5,632 bases of DNA, from contig CAMYWS010000085.1 in the NCBI GenBank assembly GCA_947302865.1, forward strand, positions 1-5,632, in the 5' to 3' direction. Under the pieces are notes generated by a model. The model was not told where the DNA came from. It worked only from the letters and a program-made list of their open reading frames with translations, and ran no database searches. Position 1 is the first letter of the stretch; each line of letters opens with the position of its first letter. This stretch comes from an uncultured Clostridia bacterium. GTDB taxonomy: Bacteria; Bacillota_A; Clostridia; Christensenellales; CAG-138. Shown here piece by piece: positions 1 through 5,632 of this stretch. The position numbers and the translations under genes were made by a program.

Positions 1-68
1 GCGCCGGAACCGGTCAGAGCGCCGGAGCCGGTGGATGAGCCGGTGTTTGCCCCCGCGCCGGAACCGGA
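1..68 (+). repeat. Degenerate 18-bp in-frame repeat encoding APEPV units
   Basis: GCGCCGGAACCGGT at 1-14 recurs with one change at 19-32 and again, with the last base changed, at 55-68. The offsets are 18 and 54 bp, so the repeats stay in frame on an 18-bp (6-residue) period and encode APEPVR, APEPVD and APEPEP. It continues to the left edge, so the full copy number is not visible. It forms a flexible Pro/Glu linker ahead of the membrane helices. Confidence 0.6.
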
Positions 69-366
69 GCCCGTCGTACCGGAGGAGAACCGTCCGCTCG
101 GTCCCTGGGCCTATTTCGGCTACGGTCTTTTGTTCTCGATCCCGGTCATCGGATTCATTCTGCTGATCATCCTGTCGTTTGCGGGAAAGAACGTCAACCG
201 CAAGAACTTCGCGCGGTCGTACTGGTGCTGGGCGATCCTCGCGATCGCGCTGATTCTGATCTCCGTCGTCATCCTTCTGACGGGCGTGCTGCGCGGGGTC
301 ACGGACAGCGTCGCCGCCTGGCTCAACGGGATCGGTCTCAGCTGGCTTGCGCGTCTGATCTCATGA
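1..366 (+). CDS. Two-helix membrane protein with Pro/Glu-rich repeat, 5'-truncated
   Basis: The reading frame is open from base 1 to a TGA at 364-366, giving 121 visible residues, so the gene very probably begins left of the window. A GTG at 31 could be read as a start but lies inside the repeat and has no ribosome binding site. The first ~30 residues are a Pro/Glu/Ala/Val-rich segment with APEPV-type units. Then comes a Gly/Trp/Tyr-rich entry (LGPWAYFGYG) leading into a hydrophobic helix (about residues 38-60), a short basic loop with NVNRKNFARSYW, and a second helix (about 76-96). It ends in a short amphipathic tail. The pattern of two helices joined by an N-rich basic loop after a low-complexity linker resembles Clostridia membrane proteins that often carry an N-terminal zinc ribbon; that ribbon, if present, is outside the window. 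Function unknown. It is monocistronic at its 3' end, closed by the terminator at 381-412. Confidence 0.7.
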   Translation, partial: APEPVRAPEPVDEPVFAPAPEPEPVVPEENRPLGPWAYFGYGLLFSIPVIGFILLIILSFAGKNVNRKNFARSYWCWAILAIALILISVVILLTGVLRGVTDSVAAWLNGIGLSWLARLIS

Positions 367-380
367 TCGTATGAAACCGA

Positions 381-412
381 AGCACGGGAGGACCGTTCTC
401 CCGTGCTTTTTT
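381..412 (+). terminator. Rho-independent terminator of the membrane-protein gene
   Basis: AGCACGGGAG (381-390) pairs perfectly with CTCCCGTGCT (398-407) around a 7-nt loop. The stem can be extended by A380-T408, and a run of six Ts covers 407-412. It lies 15 bases after the stop codon at 366 and just before the promoter of the next unit, separating the two transcripts. Confidence 0.9.
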
Positions 413-417
413 CATGC

Positions 418-446
418 TTGCGTAAAACAGGCGGAAATGGTACAAT
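418..446 (+). promoter_or_regulatory. Sigma-A-type extended -10 promoter for yjbQ-pepT
   Basis: TACAAT at 441-446 is a 5/6 match to the -10 consensus. It is preceded by TGG (438-440), the extended -10 element. TTGCGT at 418-423 gives a partial -35 box (TTG matches) at exactly 17 bp spacing. The expected start of transcription is near 453, leaving a leader of about 20 nt with the Shine-Dalgarno GGAGG at 461-465, 7 nt before the ATG at 473. It sits directly after the upstream terminator, as expected for a new unit. No operator or leader structure is visible in so short a leader. Confidence 0.7.
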
Positions 447-472
447 AGGACAGAAGAAAGGGAGGCGGATCC

Positions 473-874
473 ATGCTTTACGAATACCGTTTGGAGACCC
501 CGAAGGAGGGCTTTATCGACATCACCGACAAGGTGCGGGACGCCTGCAGGCAGAGCGGCGTGTTCGACGGGATGATGACCGTCTACTGTCCGCACACCAC
601 CGCGGGCGTGACGATCAACGAAAACACCGACCCGGACGTGAGGAACGATCTGCTGTTCGCGCTGAACAAGACCTATCCCGACCGCGCGGAGTTCCGCCAC
701 GCGGAGGGCAACAGCGCGGCGCACCTGAAGGCAAGCGTCATCGGCAGCAGCGTCACGATCATGATCGACGACGGCGAGCCGGTGCTCGGAACGTGGCAGG
801 CGGTGTATTTTGCGGAGTTCGACGGTCCGCGTTCGAGAAGGTTCACCGTGAAGGTCATGGGCAGCAGAGGATAG
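473..874 (+). CDS. yjbQ: YjbQ/UPF0047 family protein (secondary thiamine-phosphate synthase family)
   Basis: The 133-residue product matches the usual full length (about 130-140) of the UPF0047/YjbQ family. Signature blocks seen in order are HTTAGVTINENTDPDV (residues 41-56), the HAEGNSAAHLKA block (76-87) with its two histidines H76 and H84, and PVLGTWQAVYFAEFDGPR (103-120). The conserved histidines and acidic residues are the family's likely metal/active site. E. coli YjbQ has been reported to have weak thiamine-phosphate synthase activity, hence the family name, but the physiological role of the family is not settled. No signal peptide or membrane helix, so cytoplasmic. The ATG at 473 has GGAGG 7 nt upstream and is first in its operon. 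pepT follows after 13 bp with its own ribosome binding site, so the two are co-transcribed; no thiamine gene lies nearby, so a thiamine role is not supported by context. Confidence 0.93.
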   Translation: MLYEYRLETPKEGFIDITDKVRDACRQSGVFDGMMTVYCPHTTAGVTINENTDPDVRNDLLFALNKTYPDRAEFRHAEGNSAAHLKASVIGSSVTIMIDDGEPVLGTWQAVYFAEFDGPRSRRFTVKVMGSRG

Positions 875-887
875 GAAGGAGTTACCG

Positions 888-2108
888 ATGAAAGCATACG
901 AACGGTTACTGAATTACGTCGTCGTGCATACGACGAGCGACGAGGAGAGCACAACGGTCCCGACCGCCGCGCGGCAGTTCGACCTTGCGAACCTGCTGGT
1001 ACAGGAGCTCAGAGCGATCGGCGTACAGGACGCCGCGGTCGACGATATGTGCTATGTGTACGGGACGCTGCCCGCGACGCCGGGCTGTGAGAACGCGGCA
1101 AAGCTCGGCTTTATCGCGCATATGGACACCGCGCCGGACTTTTCGGGGGAGAACGTGAAGCCGCGCATCATTGAAAATTACGACGGCGGCGACGTGCCCC
1201 TCGGCACAAGCGGACGCACGCTCGACAACGCGACGTTCCCGCATCTCGCGTCTTTGAAGGGTCGCACGCTGATCGTCACCGACGGCACGACGTTACTCGG
1301 CGCGGACGACAAGGCGGGCGTTGCGGAGATCGTCACCATGCTTGATGAGATCATCCGTGAAGGAACGCCGCACGGCAAGATCTCCGTCTGCTTCACGCCG
1401 GACGAGGAGGTCGGCAGCGGCGCGGACCACTTCGACGTCGAACGTTTCGGCGCGGACTTCGGCTACACCTGCGACGGCGGCGCCGAGGGCGAGCTTGAGT
1501 ACGAGAACTTCAACGCCGCGGAGGCGACGTTTACGATCAACGGCTTCAACGTGCATCCGGGCGAGGCGAAGGACAAAATGGTAAACGCGCTGCTCGTCGC
1601 CTGCGAGATCAACGGCATGCTTCCGAAGGGGCAGACCCCGCGCGACACCGCGGGCTATCAGGGATTCTGGCATCTCACCAAGCTCGAGGGTACGACGGAG
1701 ACCGCGAAGCTTCAGTACATCATCCGCGATCACGATTTCGAGAGCTTTACGCGCCGCAAGGTCACGCTCGAAAAGATCGCCGAGGTCGTCAACGCAGCGT
1801 ACGGCGTGGGCACGGTCGCGCTCAGTATCCGCGATCAGTACCGCAACATGAAGGAAAAGATCGAGCCGTGCATGCACCTGATCGAAAACGCGAAAAAGGC
1901 AATGGAGCAGGCGGGCGTTACGCCGAAGGTACAGCCGATCCGCGGCGGCACGGACGGCGCAAGACTGAGCTTCATGGGACTTCCGTGTCCGAACCTCGGC
2001 ACCGGCGGCTATGCCTTCCACGGTCCCTACGAGCACATCACGGTCGAGGGCATGGACCTGTCGGTCAAGGTGCTCAAAAACCTCGTCGCGCTCTATCGCG
2101 ACCGGTAA
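888..2108 (+). CDS. pepT: Peptidase T (tripeptide aminopeptidase, M20 family)
   Basis: A full-length (406 aa) M20B metallopeptidase that removes the N-terminal residue from tripeptides in the cytoplasm, using two zinc ions. The metal and catalytic residues fall at or next to their numbers in E. coli PepT: H78 and D80 in AHMDTAPD, bridging D140 in GADDKAG, catalytic E173 with E174 in TPDEEVGSG, D196 in YTCDGG, and H378 in YAFHGPYEH. The lid/dimerisation domain lies at about 208-320 and contains NVHPGEAKDKMVN (H223, substrate binding) and R280 of IIRDHD. The C-terminal half has the family block IRGGTDGARLSFMGLPCPNL. The ATG at 888 has AAGGAG (876-881) 6 nt upstream. It is the second gene of the yjbQ-pepT unit, with a 13-bp gap, and is closed by the hairpin at 2123-2152. 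No signal peptide. All key residues are present, so it should be active. Confidence 0.97.
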   Translation: MKAYERLLNYVVVHTTSDEESTTVPTAARQFDLANLLVQELRAIGVQDAAVDDMCYVYGTLPATPGCENAAKLGFIAHMDTAPDFSGENVKPRIIENYDGGDVPLGTSGRTLDNATFPHLASLKGRTLIVTDGTTLLGADDKAGVAEIVTMLDEIIREGTPHGKISVCFTPDEEVGSGADHFDVERFGADFGYTCDGGAEGELEYENFNAAEATFTINGFNVHPGEAKDKMVNALLVACEINGMLPKGQTPRDTAGYQGFWHLTKLEGTTETAKLQYIIRDHDFESFTRRKVTLEKIAEVVNAAYGVGTVALSIRDQYRNMKEKIEPCMHLIENAKKAMEQAGVTPKVQPIRGGTDGARLSFMGLPCPNLGTGGYAFHGPYEHITVEGMDLSVKVLKNLVALYRDR

Positions 2109-2122
2109 TCTTCCAAAAACAC

Positions 2123-2152
2123 AAAAGGAACCGCGGCTTTGCGGTTCCTTTT
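2123..2152. terminator. Hairpin terminator shared by convergent pepT and serpin genes
   Basis: AAAAGGAACCGC (2123-2134) and GCGGTTCCTTTT (2141-2152) form a perfect 12-bp stem with a 6-nt loop. The outer A-T pairs supply a U tract to transcripts of either strand. It occupies the 55-bp gap between the pepT stop (2108) and the serpin stop (2164), so it can end both converging transcripts. On the plus strand the T run follows the GC-rich stem directly (2149-2152); on the minus strand the Ts come from 2126-2123 and the A-rich stretch at 2116-2120. Confidence 0.85.
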
Positions 2153-2163
2153 CATGTACATCG

Positions 2164-3564
2164 TTATTCGCCCGCGGAGGGATTCGTCACCGTGCCGATG
2201 AACAGCACCTGTCCGTCAAACGATTCGATCGCGTAGAAGAACGGGCGGGTGAGATGGAAGTCGAGCTTTTCGAGCTGCTGCGGCAGGAATGCCGTCGCGC
2301 GCATCGAAACCATCGTGTACGCCGCCGCCTCGACGCCGTTTTCATCGACGCCGATGTAGGATTCCTGGATCACGCTGTCGATGCAGCACGGCGTGTCGGA
2401 CATGCCGGAGAAGTCCGCGGCGGGCGTGAAGCTCAGGTCCAGACCGAGCGCGGTGAGCACTTCGGTAAGCTCCATCTTGTCCTGGAATTTGAACTTCGGG
2501 ATGCGCAGACTTACGTCGTATTTGATCTCCTGCCCCTGATGCAGGAGCTTGTCGATCGCGTCGGGCGTGCCGAGCATCTTATCGAGCGAAACACCCTCGT
2601 CCGGCAGCACGAACGTCACATAGCCGACGCTGTTCAGCCATACGCGGTACGCCATCCAGCCGTCGCCGAAGCGCACGGAGGAATTCCGGTCGAAGCGGCG
2701 CATGAAGTCCGCTGTGACGTCGCCGGTGTACGCATGGAACGTGTCGGACTCGGTGCTTTGCGGATCGAACGTTACGGCCCAGCCGTCCTTCAGATAGATC
2801 GTGTTGATCAGAACGGCGAGCGTCGACGGATCGAAGTTCAGCGCGTTCGGATCGACGTTGATCTTGCCGCGCGTGTGCCGGTTGATCCAGTCTGCGATCT
2901 GCTTCGACGCGGACTGCGTGCCGAATTCCACGACATTCGCTTCGGACCGATACGTCTCGGCAAGCGTGTCGAGGTATTCCGTGCGGAACGAGACCGGCTG
3001 TCCGCCGATCGTATCCGCCATCCACAGCGAATTGTGCATGTCGAGCGTGCTGTGCTCCTGGTCAACCGACAGCGTTTCAAGCATGCCGCCGCAGACGGCG
3101 TTGAGCTCCTTCAGATCCTTGCAGCCCAGAAGCTTCAACAGCTCCGCCTGCGTGTCGCCGTTCGCGCCTTCCGCAACCATGGCAAGCGCGAGATAGACGC
3201 TGATCGGCGAAAGGTTCTGGTTTTTCGACCCGGAAAGGATCGAGGCGGAAAGCAGGTTCGCAAAGTCCGCGTACCCGTTTACGGTCATCTCTTTGCCCTC
3301 CGTTTCATAGATCGGTTGGATCGGGTCGGTGATTTCGATCGGCGGGTTGTCGATCGGTTCCCCGGGTTGGATCGGCGGATCCTCGATCGGGGTCAGCGGG
3401 ACGTTGCCGCCATCCTGTTCCGGCGTTTCCGGCTCCGGCGCGTCGACCGGGTCGGAAGGCGCGTCCGTCAGGACCTCCGATGCGGGTGTCGGTCTGTTCG
3501 CGGCGCAGGCAGCCGCGGTGAGCAGCATCAGTCCTGCGAGTATCATGCAAAGCAAGCGTTTCAT
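2164..3564 (-). CDS. Secreted lipoprotein serpin (serine/cysteine protease inhibitor)
   Basis: The 466-residue product has a lipoprotein signal: MKR, a hydrophobic stretch, then TAAAC with the lipidated Cys at 20. A Pro/Asp/Glu-rich spacer (about 22-90) leads to a full serpin domain (about 96-462). Serpin blocks seen: N115 with LSPIS (118-122), LALAMVAEGA (125-134), LINTIYLKDGW (252-262), GYVTFVLPDEG (314-324), VSLRIPKFKF (351-360), DFSGMSD (384-390), the hinge VDENGVEAAAYT (406-417), RPFFYAIE (440-447) and LFIGTVTNP (454-462). The P17 Glu (E408), P15 Gly (G410) and Ala-rich P12-P10 (413-415) are typical of inhibitory serpins, so it probably traps proteases outside the cell while tethered to the membrane. 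The target is not known. If P1 stands 16 residues after E408 it is T424, but the loop is about 6 residues longer than in alpha-1-antitrypsin, so R422 is also possible. The ATG at 3564 has GGAAAGGAG 8 nt upstream. It lies 37 nt after fchA with no terminator between. Confidence 0.95.
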   Translation of the reverse strand: MKRLLCMILAGLMLLTAAACAANRPTPASEVLTDAPSDPVDAPEPETPEQDGGNVPLTPIEDPPIQPGEPIDNPPIEITDPIQPIYETEGKEMTVNGYADFANLLSASILSGSKNQNLSPISVYLALAMVAEGANGDTQAELLKLLGCKDLKELNAVCGGMLETLSVDQEHSTLDMHNSLWMADTIGGQPVSFRTEYLDTLAETYRSEANVVEFGTQSASKQIADWINRHTRGKINVDPNALNFDPSTLAVLINTIYLKDGWAVTFDPQSTESDTFHAYTGDVTADFMRRFDRNSSVRFGDGWMAYRVWLNSVGYVTFVLPDEGVSLDKMLGTPDAIDKLLHQGQEIKYDVSLRIPKFKFQDKMELTEVLTALGLDLSFTPAADFSGMSDTPCCIDSVIQESYIGVDENGVEAAAYTMVSMRATAFLPQQLEKLDFHLTRPFFYAIESFDGQVLFIGTVTNPSAGE

Positions 3565-3601
3565 AGGCGTTGCTCCTTTCCTGTTTTGCCAATAATACCG
3601 C

Positions 3602-4258
3602 TTATCCCTCGATTTGGTTGCAAACAGGACGGCACTGTTCGTCGACCGCGCGATAGAGCGCGTCCGCGCGCGCCGTTACGTCGTCATAGATCGCCTTCGC
3701 GCGGGTATGGAGATCGCGCACGAACGCTTCGTCCGAAAGTGACTGCAGGTTGATATTGATGTTCAGCCACGCGCCGCGCGCCGCGGTCACAATCGCCGCC
3801 GCGCCCACGCCGAAATCGCTCGCGCAGTTCGGATTGACGCGTCCCGCAAGCTTTTCGAGTACGGCGACGGTATGTGCGCAGAGCGAAAGCGTATGGAACG
3901 GCATGTTCGCCGCTTCCTTGGTCGTTTCCTCCATCGCGGCACGGCGGATCGCCTTCTGCTCGTCGGTGTCCTTCGGGAGGTGCATCGCTTCGAACAACTT
4001 GTTGAACGCGATCGTATCGTCGTCGATCGCCTTGCGGAACTGCTCGATCAGCGGTTCGCCGACGGTCTTTGCGGCTTCGGCGTTGTCCCAGTGTTCCGCG
4101 TACTTTTTCTTGCCGATGGTGAGGTTCGCGGTCATGACGGCAAGCGATGCGCCGCATGCGCCGAACAGCGCGGCAACGGAACCGCCGCCGGGGGCGGGGG
4201 CGTTGCTCGCGAGAATGTCCGTAAACTCGGTTACGGTAAGGTCGGTCAAACGTTCCAT
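3602..4258 (-). CDS. fchA: Formimidoyltetrahydrofolate cyclodeaminase (FchA/FTCD_C family)
   Basis: A 218-residue, mainly helical cytoplasmic enzyme of the cyclodeaminase/cyclohydrolase family, the normal size for the stand-alone form. It converts 5-formimino-THF to 5,10-methenyl-THF and ammonia, the last folate step of histidine breakdown. Seen: the N-terminal glycine-rich loop PAPGGGSVAAL (21-31), the D79-D80-D81/AFNKL acidic helix (79-88), NPNCASDFGVGA (142-153) with the folate-site type Asp, and NINLQSL (168-174). The ATG at 4258 has GGAAAGGAG (4264-4272) 5 nt upstream. The frame stays open far upstream of this ATG (to 4858), but that stretch lies inside hutI and is Arg-rich shadow, so the start is set by the ribosome site and homology. 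It overlaps the end of hutI by 13 nt, indicating coupled translation. Close relatives in the same fold act as methenyl-THF cyclohydrolases; the hut context supports the cyclodeaminase role. Confidence 0.93.
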   Translation of the reverse strand: MERLTDLTVTEFTDILASNAPAPGGGSVAALFGACGASLAVMTANLTIGKKKYAEHWDNAEAAKTVGEPLIEQFRKAIDDDTIAFNKLFEAMHLPKDTDEQKAIRRAAMEETTKEAANMPFHTLSLCAHTVAVLEKLAGRVNPNCASDFGVGAAAIVTAARGAWLNININLQSLSDEAFVRDLHTRAKAIYDDVTARADALYRAVDEQCRPVCNQIEG

Positions 4259-5481
4259 AGGTTCTCCTTTCCTGTCATGCGCACGCCGCGCTTGAAGACC
4301 GCGACTGCGCGATTGGTTCCGTAGCGGTAGATCAGACGGTCGAGGTTCTCGGTGTCCCAGACGACGAGATCCGCCTGCTTGCCGGGCTCCAGCGTGCCGA
4401 TGCGCTCCGCCATCCCGATCGCCGCCGCGCCGTTGACGGTCGCCGCGGTCAGCATTTCCGAAGGGGTCAGCCGTCCGTAGAGACAGCCCGCCGTCATGGC
4501 AAACGGCAGCGAGAGGTTCGGCGAGGAGCCGGGGTTCATGTCGGTCGCGACCGCAACGGGCACGCCCGCGTCGATCATACCGCGGAAATTGCCGTACGGC
4601 TTTTTGAGATAGAACGAGGTTGCGGGGAGCATGACCGCGATCACGCCGCCGTCCAGAAGCGCCCGGATGCCTTCTTCGCCGGTTTCGGACAGATGATCGC
4701 AGCTGACCGCGCCGACGCGCGCCGCGACCTGTGTGCCGCCGATCTCTTTGATCTCGTCGGCGTGCAGCTTCGGGATAAGCCCGTACCGCCTGCCCGCAAG
4801 CAGGATGCGTTCGGATTCCTCCGCGGTGAACACGCCGTCGTCGCAGAACGCGTCGCAAAAGTCCGCAAGCCCTTCTTCGGCAATCGCGGGGATCATCTCG
4901 CTGCAGAGCCGGTCGACGTACGCTTCGCGCGTCATTCCTTCCGGGAACGCGTGCGCGCCGAGGAACGTCGCCGCAACGTCGCCGAATTCCTCCTTCATGC
5001 GGCGCACCACGCGAAGCTGCTTTTTCTCGGTCTCAGGATCGAGCCCGTAGCCGCTCTTGATCTCGACCGCGGTCGTGCCGTACGTGAGCATTTCGAGAAA
5101 CAGCCCGCGCGTTTTTTCAAAGAGCGCGTCCTCGCCTGCCTTTCGCGTTTCGCGCACGGTGGAGAGGATCCCGCCGCCCGCCGCGAGAATCTCGAGGTAG
5201 GTTTTTCCGGCGAGCTTCATGGCAAGCTCTTGCTCGCGCCAGCCGCCGAACACCAGATGCGTGTGGCAGTCGACAAGCCCCGCCGTAACGAGCTTGCCGC
5301 GGCAGTCGACCGTATCGTCGGCCTTCGGCGATTTGCCCTCTCCGAGCGCGGCGATCACGCCGTCCTCCTCGAGCAGCCACGCGTTGTGAAGCGTCAGGAG
5401 TTCGCCCTGCGCTTTGCCGCCGACCGCCGTCGTGCCGGTCGCCGTTTTCAGTTCGCCGATGTTTTTGAATACGCGTTTCAC
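4246..5481 (-). CDS. hutI: Imidazolonepropionase
   Basis: An amidohydrolase-superfamily enzyme that hydrolyses 4-imidazolone-5-propionate to N-formimino-L-glutamate, third step of histidine degradation. From the chosen start it has 411 residues, as usual for HutI. Motifs, numbered from that start: DCHTHLVFGG (metal ligands H73, H75), SGYGLD (143-148), GAHAFP (H177), KLHADE (metal H240, catalytic-type E243), CDHLSE (H263), ATDMNPGSSP (metal D314), and the C-terminal GTLEPGKQADLVVWD. All expected ligands are present. The frame extends 4 codons further to a GTG at 5493, but GGA abuts that codon and leaves no spacing. The GTG at 5481 overlaps the upstream ftcD stop as GTGA, has GGAG (5493-5496) 11 nt upstream, and gives the normal N-terminus MKRVFKNIGEL; it is therefore preferred. 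The 3' end overlaps fchA by 13 nt. Cytoplasmic; no signal peptide. Confidence 0.96.
   Translation of the reverse strand: MKRVFKNIGELKTATGTTAVGGKAQGELLTLHNAWLLEEDGVIAALGEGKSPKADDTVDCRGKLVTAGLVDCHTHLVFGGWREQELAMKLAGKTYLEILAAGGGILSTVRETRKAGEDALFEKTRGLFLEMLTYGTTAVEIKSGYGLDPETEKKQLRVVRRMKEEFGDVAATFLGAHAFPEGMTREAYVDRLCSEMIPAIAEEGLADFCDAFCDDGVFTAEESERILLAGRRYGLIPKLHADEIKEIGGTQVAARVGAVSCDHLSETGEEGIRALLDGGVIAVMLPATSFYLKKPYGNFRGMIDAGVPVAVATDMNPGSSPNLSLPFAMTAGCLYGRLTPSEMLTAATVNGAAAIGMAERIGTLEPGKQADLVVWDTENLDRLIYRYGTNRAVAVFKRGVRMTGKENLWNV
5478..5481 (-). other. GTGA stop/start overlap joining ftcD and hutI
   Basis: On the minus strand the bases GTGA contain the hutI start (GTG, 5481-5479) and the ftcD stop (TGA, 5480-5478). 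This 4-nt overlap is typical of translational coupling within an operon and fixes the hutI start in preference to the GTG 12 nt upstream at 5493. Confidence 0.8.
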
Positions 5482-5632
5482 AGAAGATGGCACTCCAATA
5501 CCTGCTTGAACGGATCGAATTTTTCGATCTGCAGATAGTAATCCGCCGCGTCGACGAACGCCATCATGGGCGCGAGCCCGATGATCTCGGTACCGACGAC
5601 GTGCACGCCGTAGCGCGCCGCCTCGAAGCGGA
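5478..5632 (-). CDS. ftcD: Glutamate formimidoyltransferase, C-terminal 50 codons (truncated by window edge)
   Basis: Reading the minus strand in from the right edge, an open frame with no start codon of its own runs for 50 complete codons to TGA at 5480-5478. It reads RFEAARYGVHVVGTEIIGLA, then PMMAFVDAADYYLQIEKFD, then PFKQVLECHLL. This matches the end of the formiminotransferase C-terminal subdomain: EAARYGV..VGSEIVGL.P, then LLDAADFYLQ...FD. The enzyme moves the formimino group of formiminoglutamate to tetrahydrofolate, giving glutamate and 5-formimino-THF, the substrate of FchA encoded two genes on. It ends right after this subdomain, so it is the monofunctional transferase, not the fused transferase-cyclodeaminase of animals. 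Its stop overlaps the hutI GTG start by 4 nt. The N-terminal part lies outside the window. Confidence 0.9.
   Translation of the reverse strand, partial: RFEAARYGVHVVGTEIIGLAPMMAFVDAADYYLQIEKFDPFKQVLECHLL

Noticed and set aside
453..472. Riboswitch (such as TPP) ahead of yjbQ, given the thiamine link in the family name
   Set aside because: The leader is only about 20 nt and is mostly the ribosome binding site, far too short for a riboswitch.
1293..2036. 247-codon minus-strand open frame over pepT
   Set aside because: It is antisense to a fully conserved peptidase, with shadow-type composition and no start signals.
3565..3601. Terminator between fchA and the serpin
   Set aside because: Only a 3-bp GGC/GCC pairing can be drawn, with no U tract. 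No intrinsic terminator is present.
3592..3623. Possible serpin promoter on the minus strand (TATTAT at 3597-3592, TTGCAA at 3623-3618)
   Set aside because: The -10-like box is good, but the -35-like box is 20 bp away, which is too far, and the 17-bp position (CAACCA) is a poor match. Not enough to call a promoter, though it is the best candidate if the serpin has its own.
2011..3753. 580-codon open frame on the plus strand opposite the serpin gene
   Set aside because: It starts inside pepT, runs through the shared terminator and across the serpin into fchA, and its translation is Arg/Val/Asp-rich with no domain pattern. It is the antisense shadow of GC-rich coding sequence.
4259..4858. Long 5' extension of the fchA frame (418-codon version)
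   Set aside because: The extension lies within hutI in another frame, is Arg/Gly-rich and has no family match. The ribosome site and the family N-terminus place the start at 4258.
4693..5538. 281-codon plus-strand open frame over hutI
   Set aside because: It is antisense to a gene with all catalytic motifs intact, is Arg/Ala-rich, and has no ribosome site or recognisable domain.

Overview
The window is GC-rich, has strong purine-rich Shine-Dalgarno sites and short intrinsic terminators. It carries a lipoprotein serpin and a histidine-to-glutamate (hut) operon that uses separate formimidoyltransferase and cyclodeaminase genes. Together these suggest a high-GC member of the Clostridia (gut Oscillospirales/Christensenellales type). 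The taxonomic call is inference; no rRNA or other marker gene is present.

Left half, plus strand. Bases 1-366 hold the C-terminal part of a small two-helix membrane protein with a Pro/Glu-rich repeat, cut by the left edge. It ends in an intrinsic terminator (381-412). An extended -10 promoter (418-446) then drives a two-gene unit: a YjbQ/UPF0047 protein (473-874) and, 13 bp on, the tripeptidase PepT (888-2108) with all its expected metal and catalytic residues. This unit ends at a 12-bp perfect hairpin (2123-2152).

Right half, minus strand. Four genes converge on the same hairpin. In order of transcription they are: the last 50 codons of glutamate formimidoyltransferase ftcD (5632-5478, cut by the right edge and lacking a start codon here), hutI imidazolonepropionase (5481-4246), fchA formimidoyl-THF cyclodeaminase (4258-3602) and a secreted lipoprotein serpin (3564-2164). 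The first three overlap by 4 nt and 13 nt and form the tail of a histidine-degradation operon: imidazolonepropionate -> formiminoglutamate -> glutamate + 5-formimino-THF -> 5,10-methenyl-THF + NH3. hutH and hutU would be expected beyond the right edge. The serpin follows fchA after only 37 nt with no visible terminator, so it may be read as the last gene of the hut operon.

No mobile element, CRISPR array, tRNA or rRNA was seen. The most interesting item is the serpin: its membrane anchor, its unusually long reactive-centre loop, its changed residues at normally conserved serpin positions, and its place behind amino-acid catabolism genes. PepT (intracellular peptide breakdown) and hut (histidine use) share a peptide/amino-acid theme, but a joint system is inference only.
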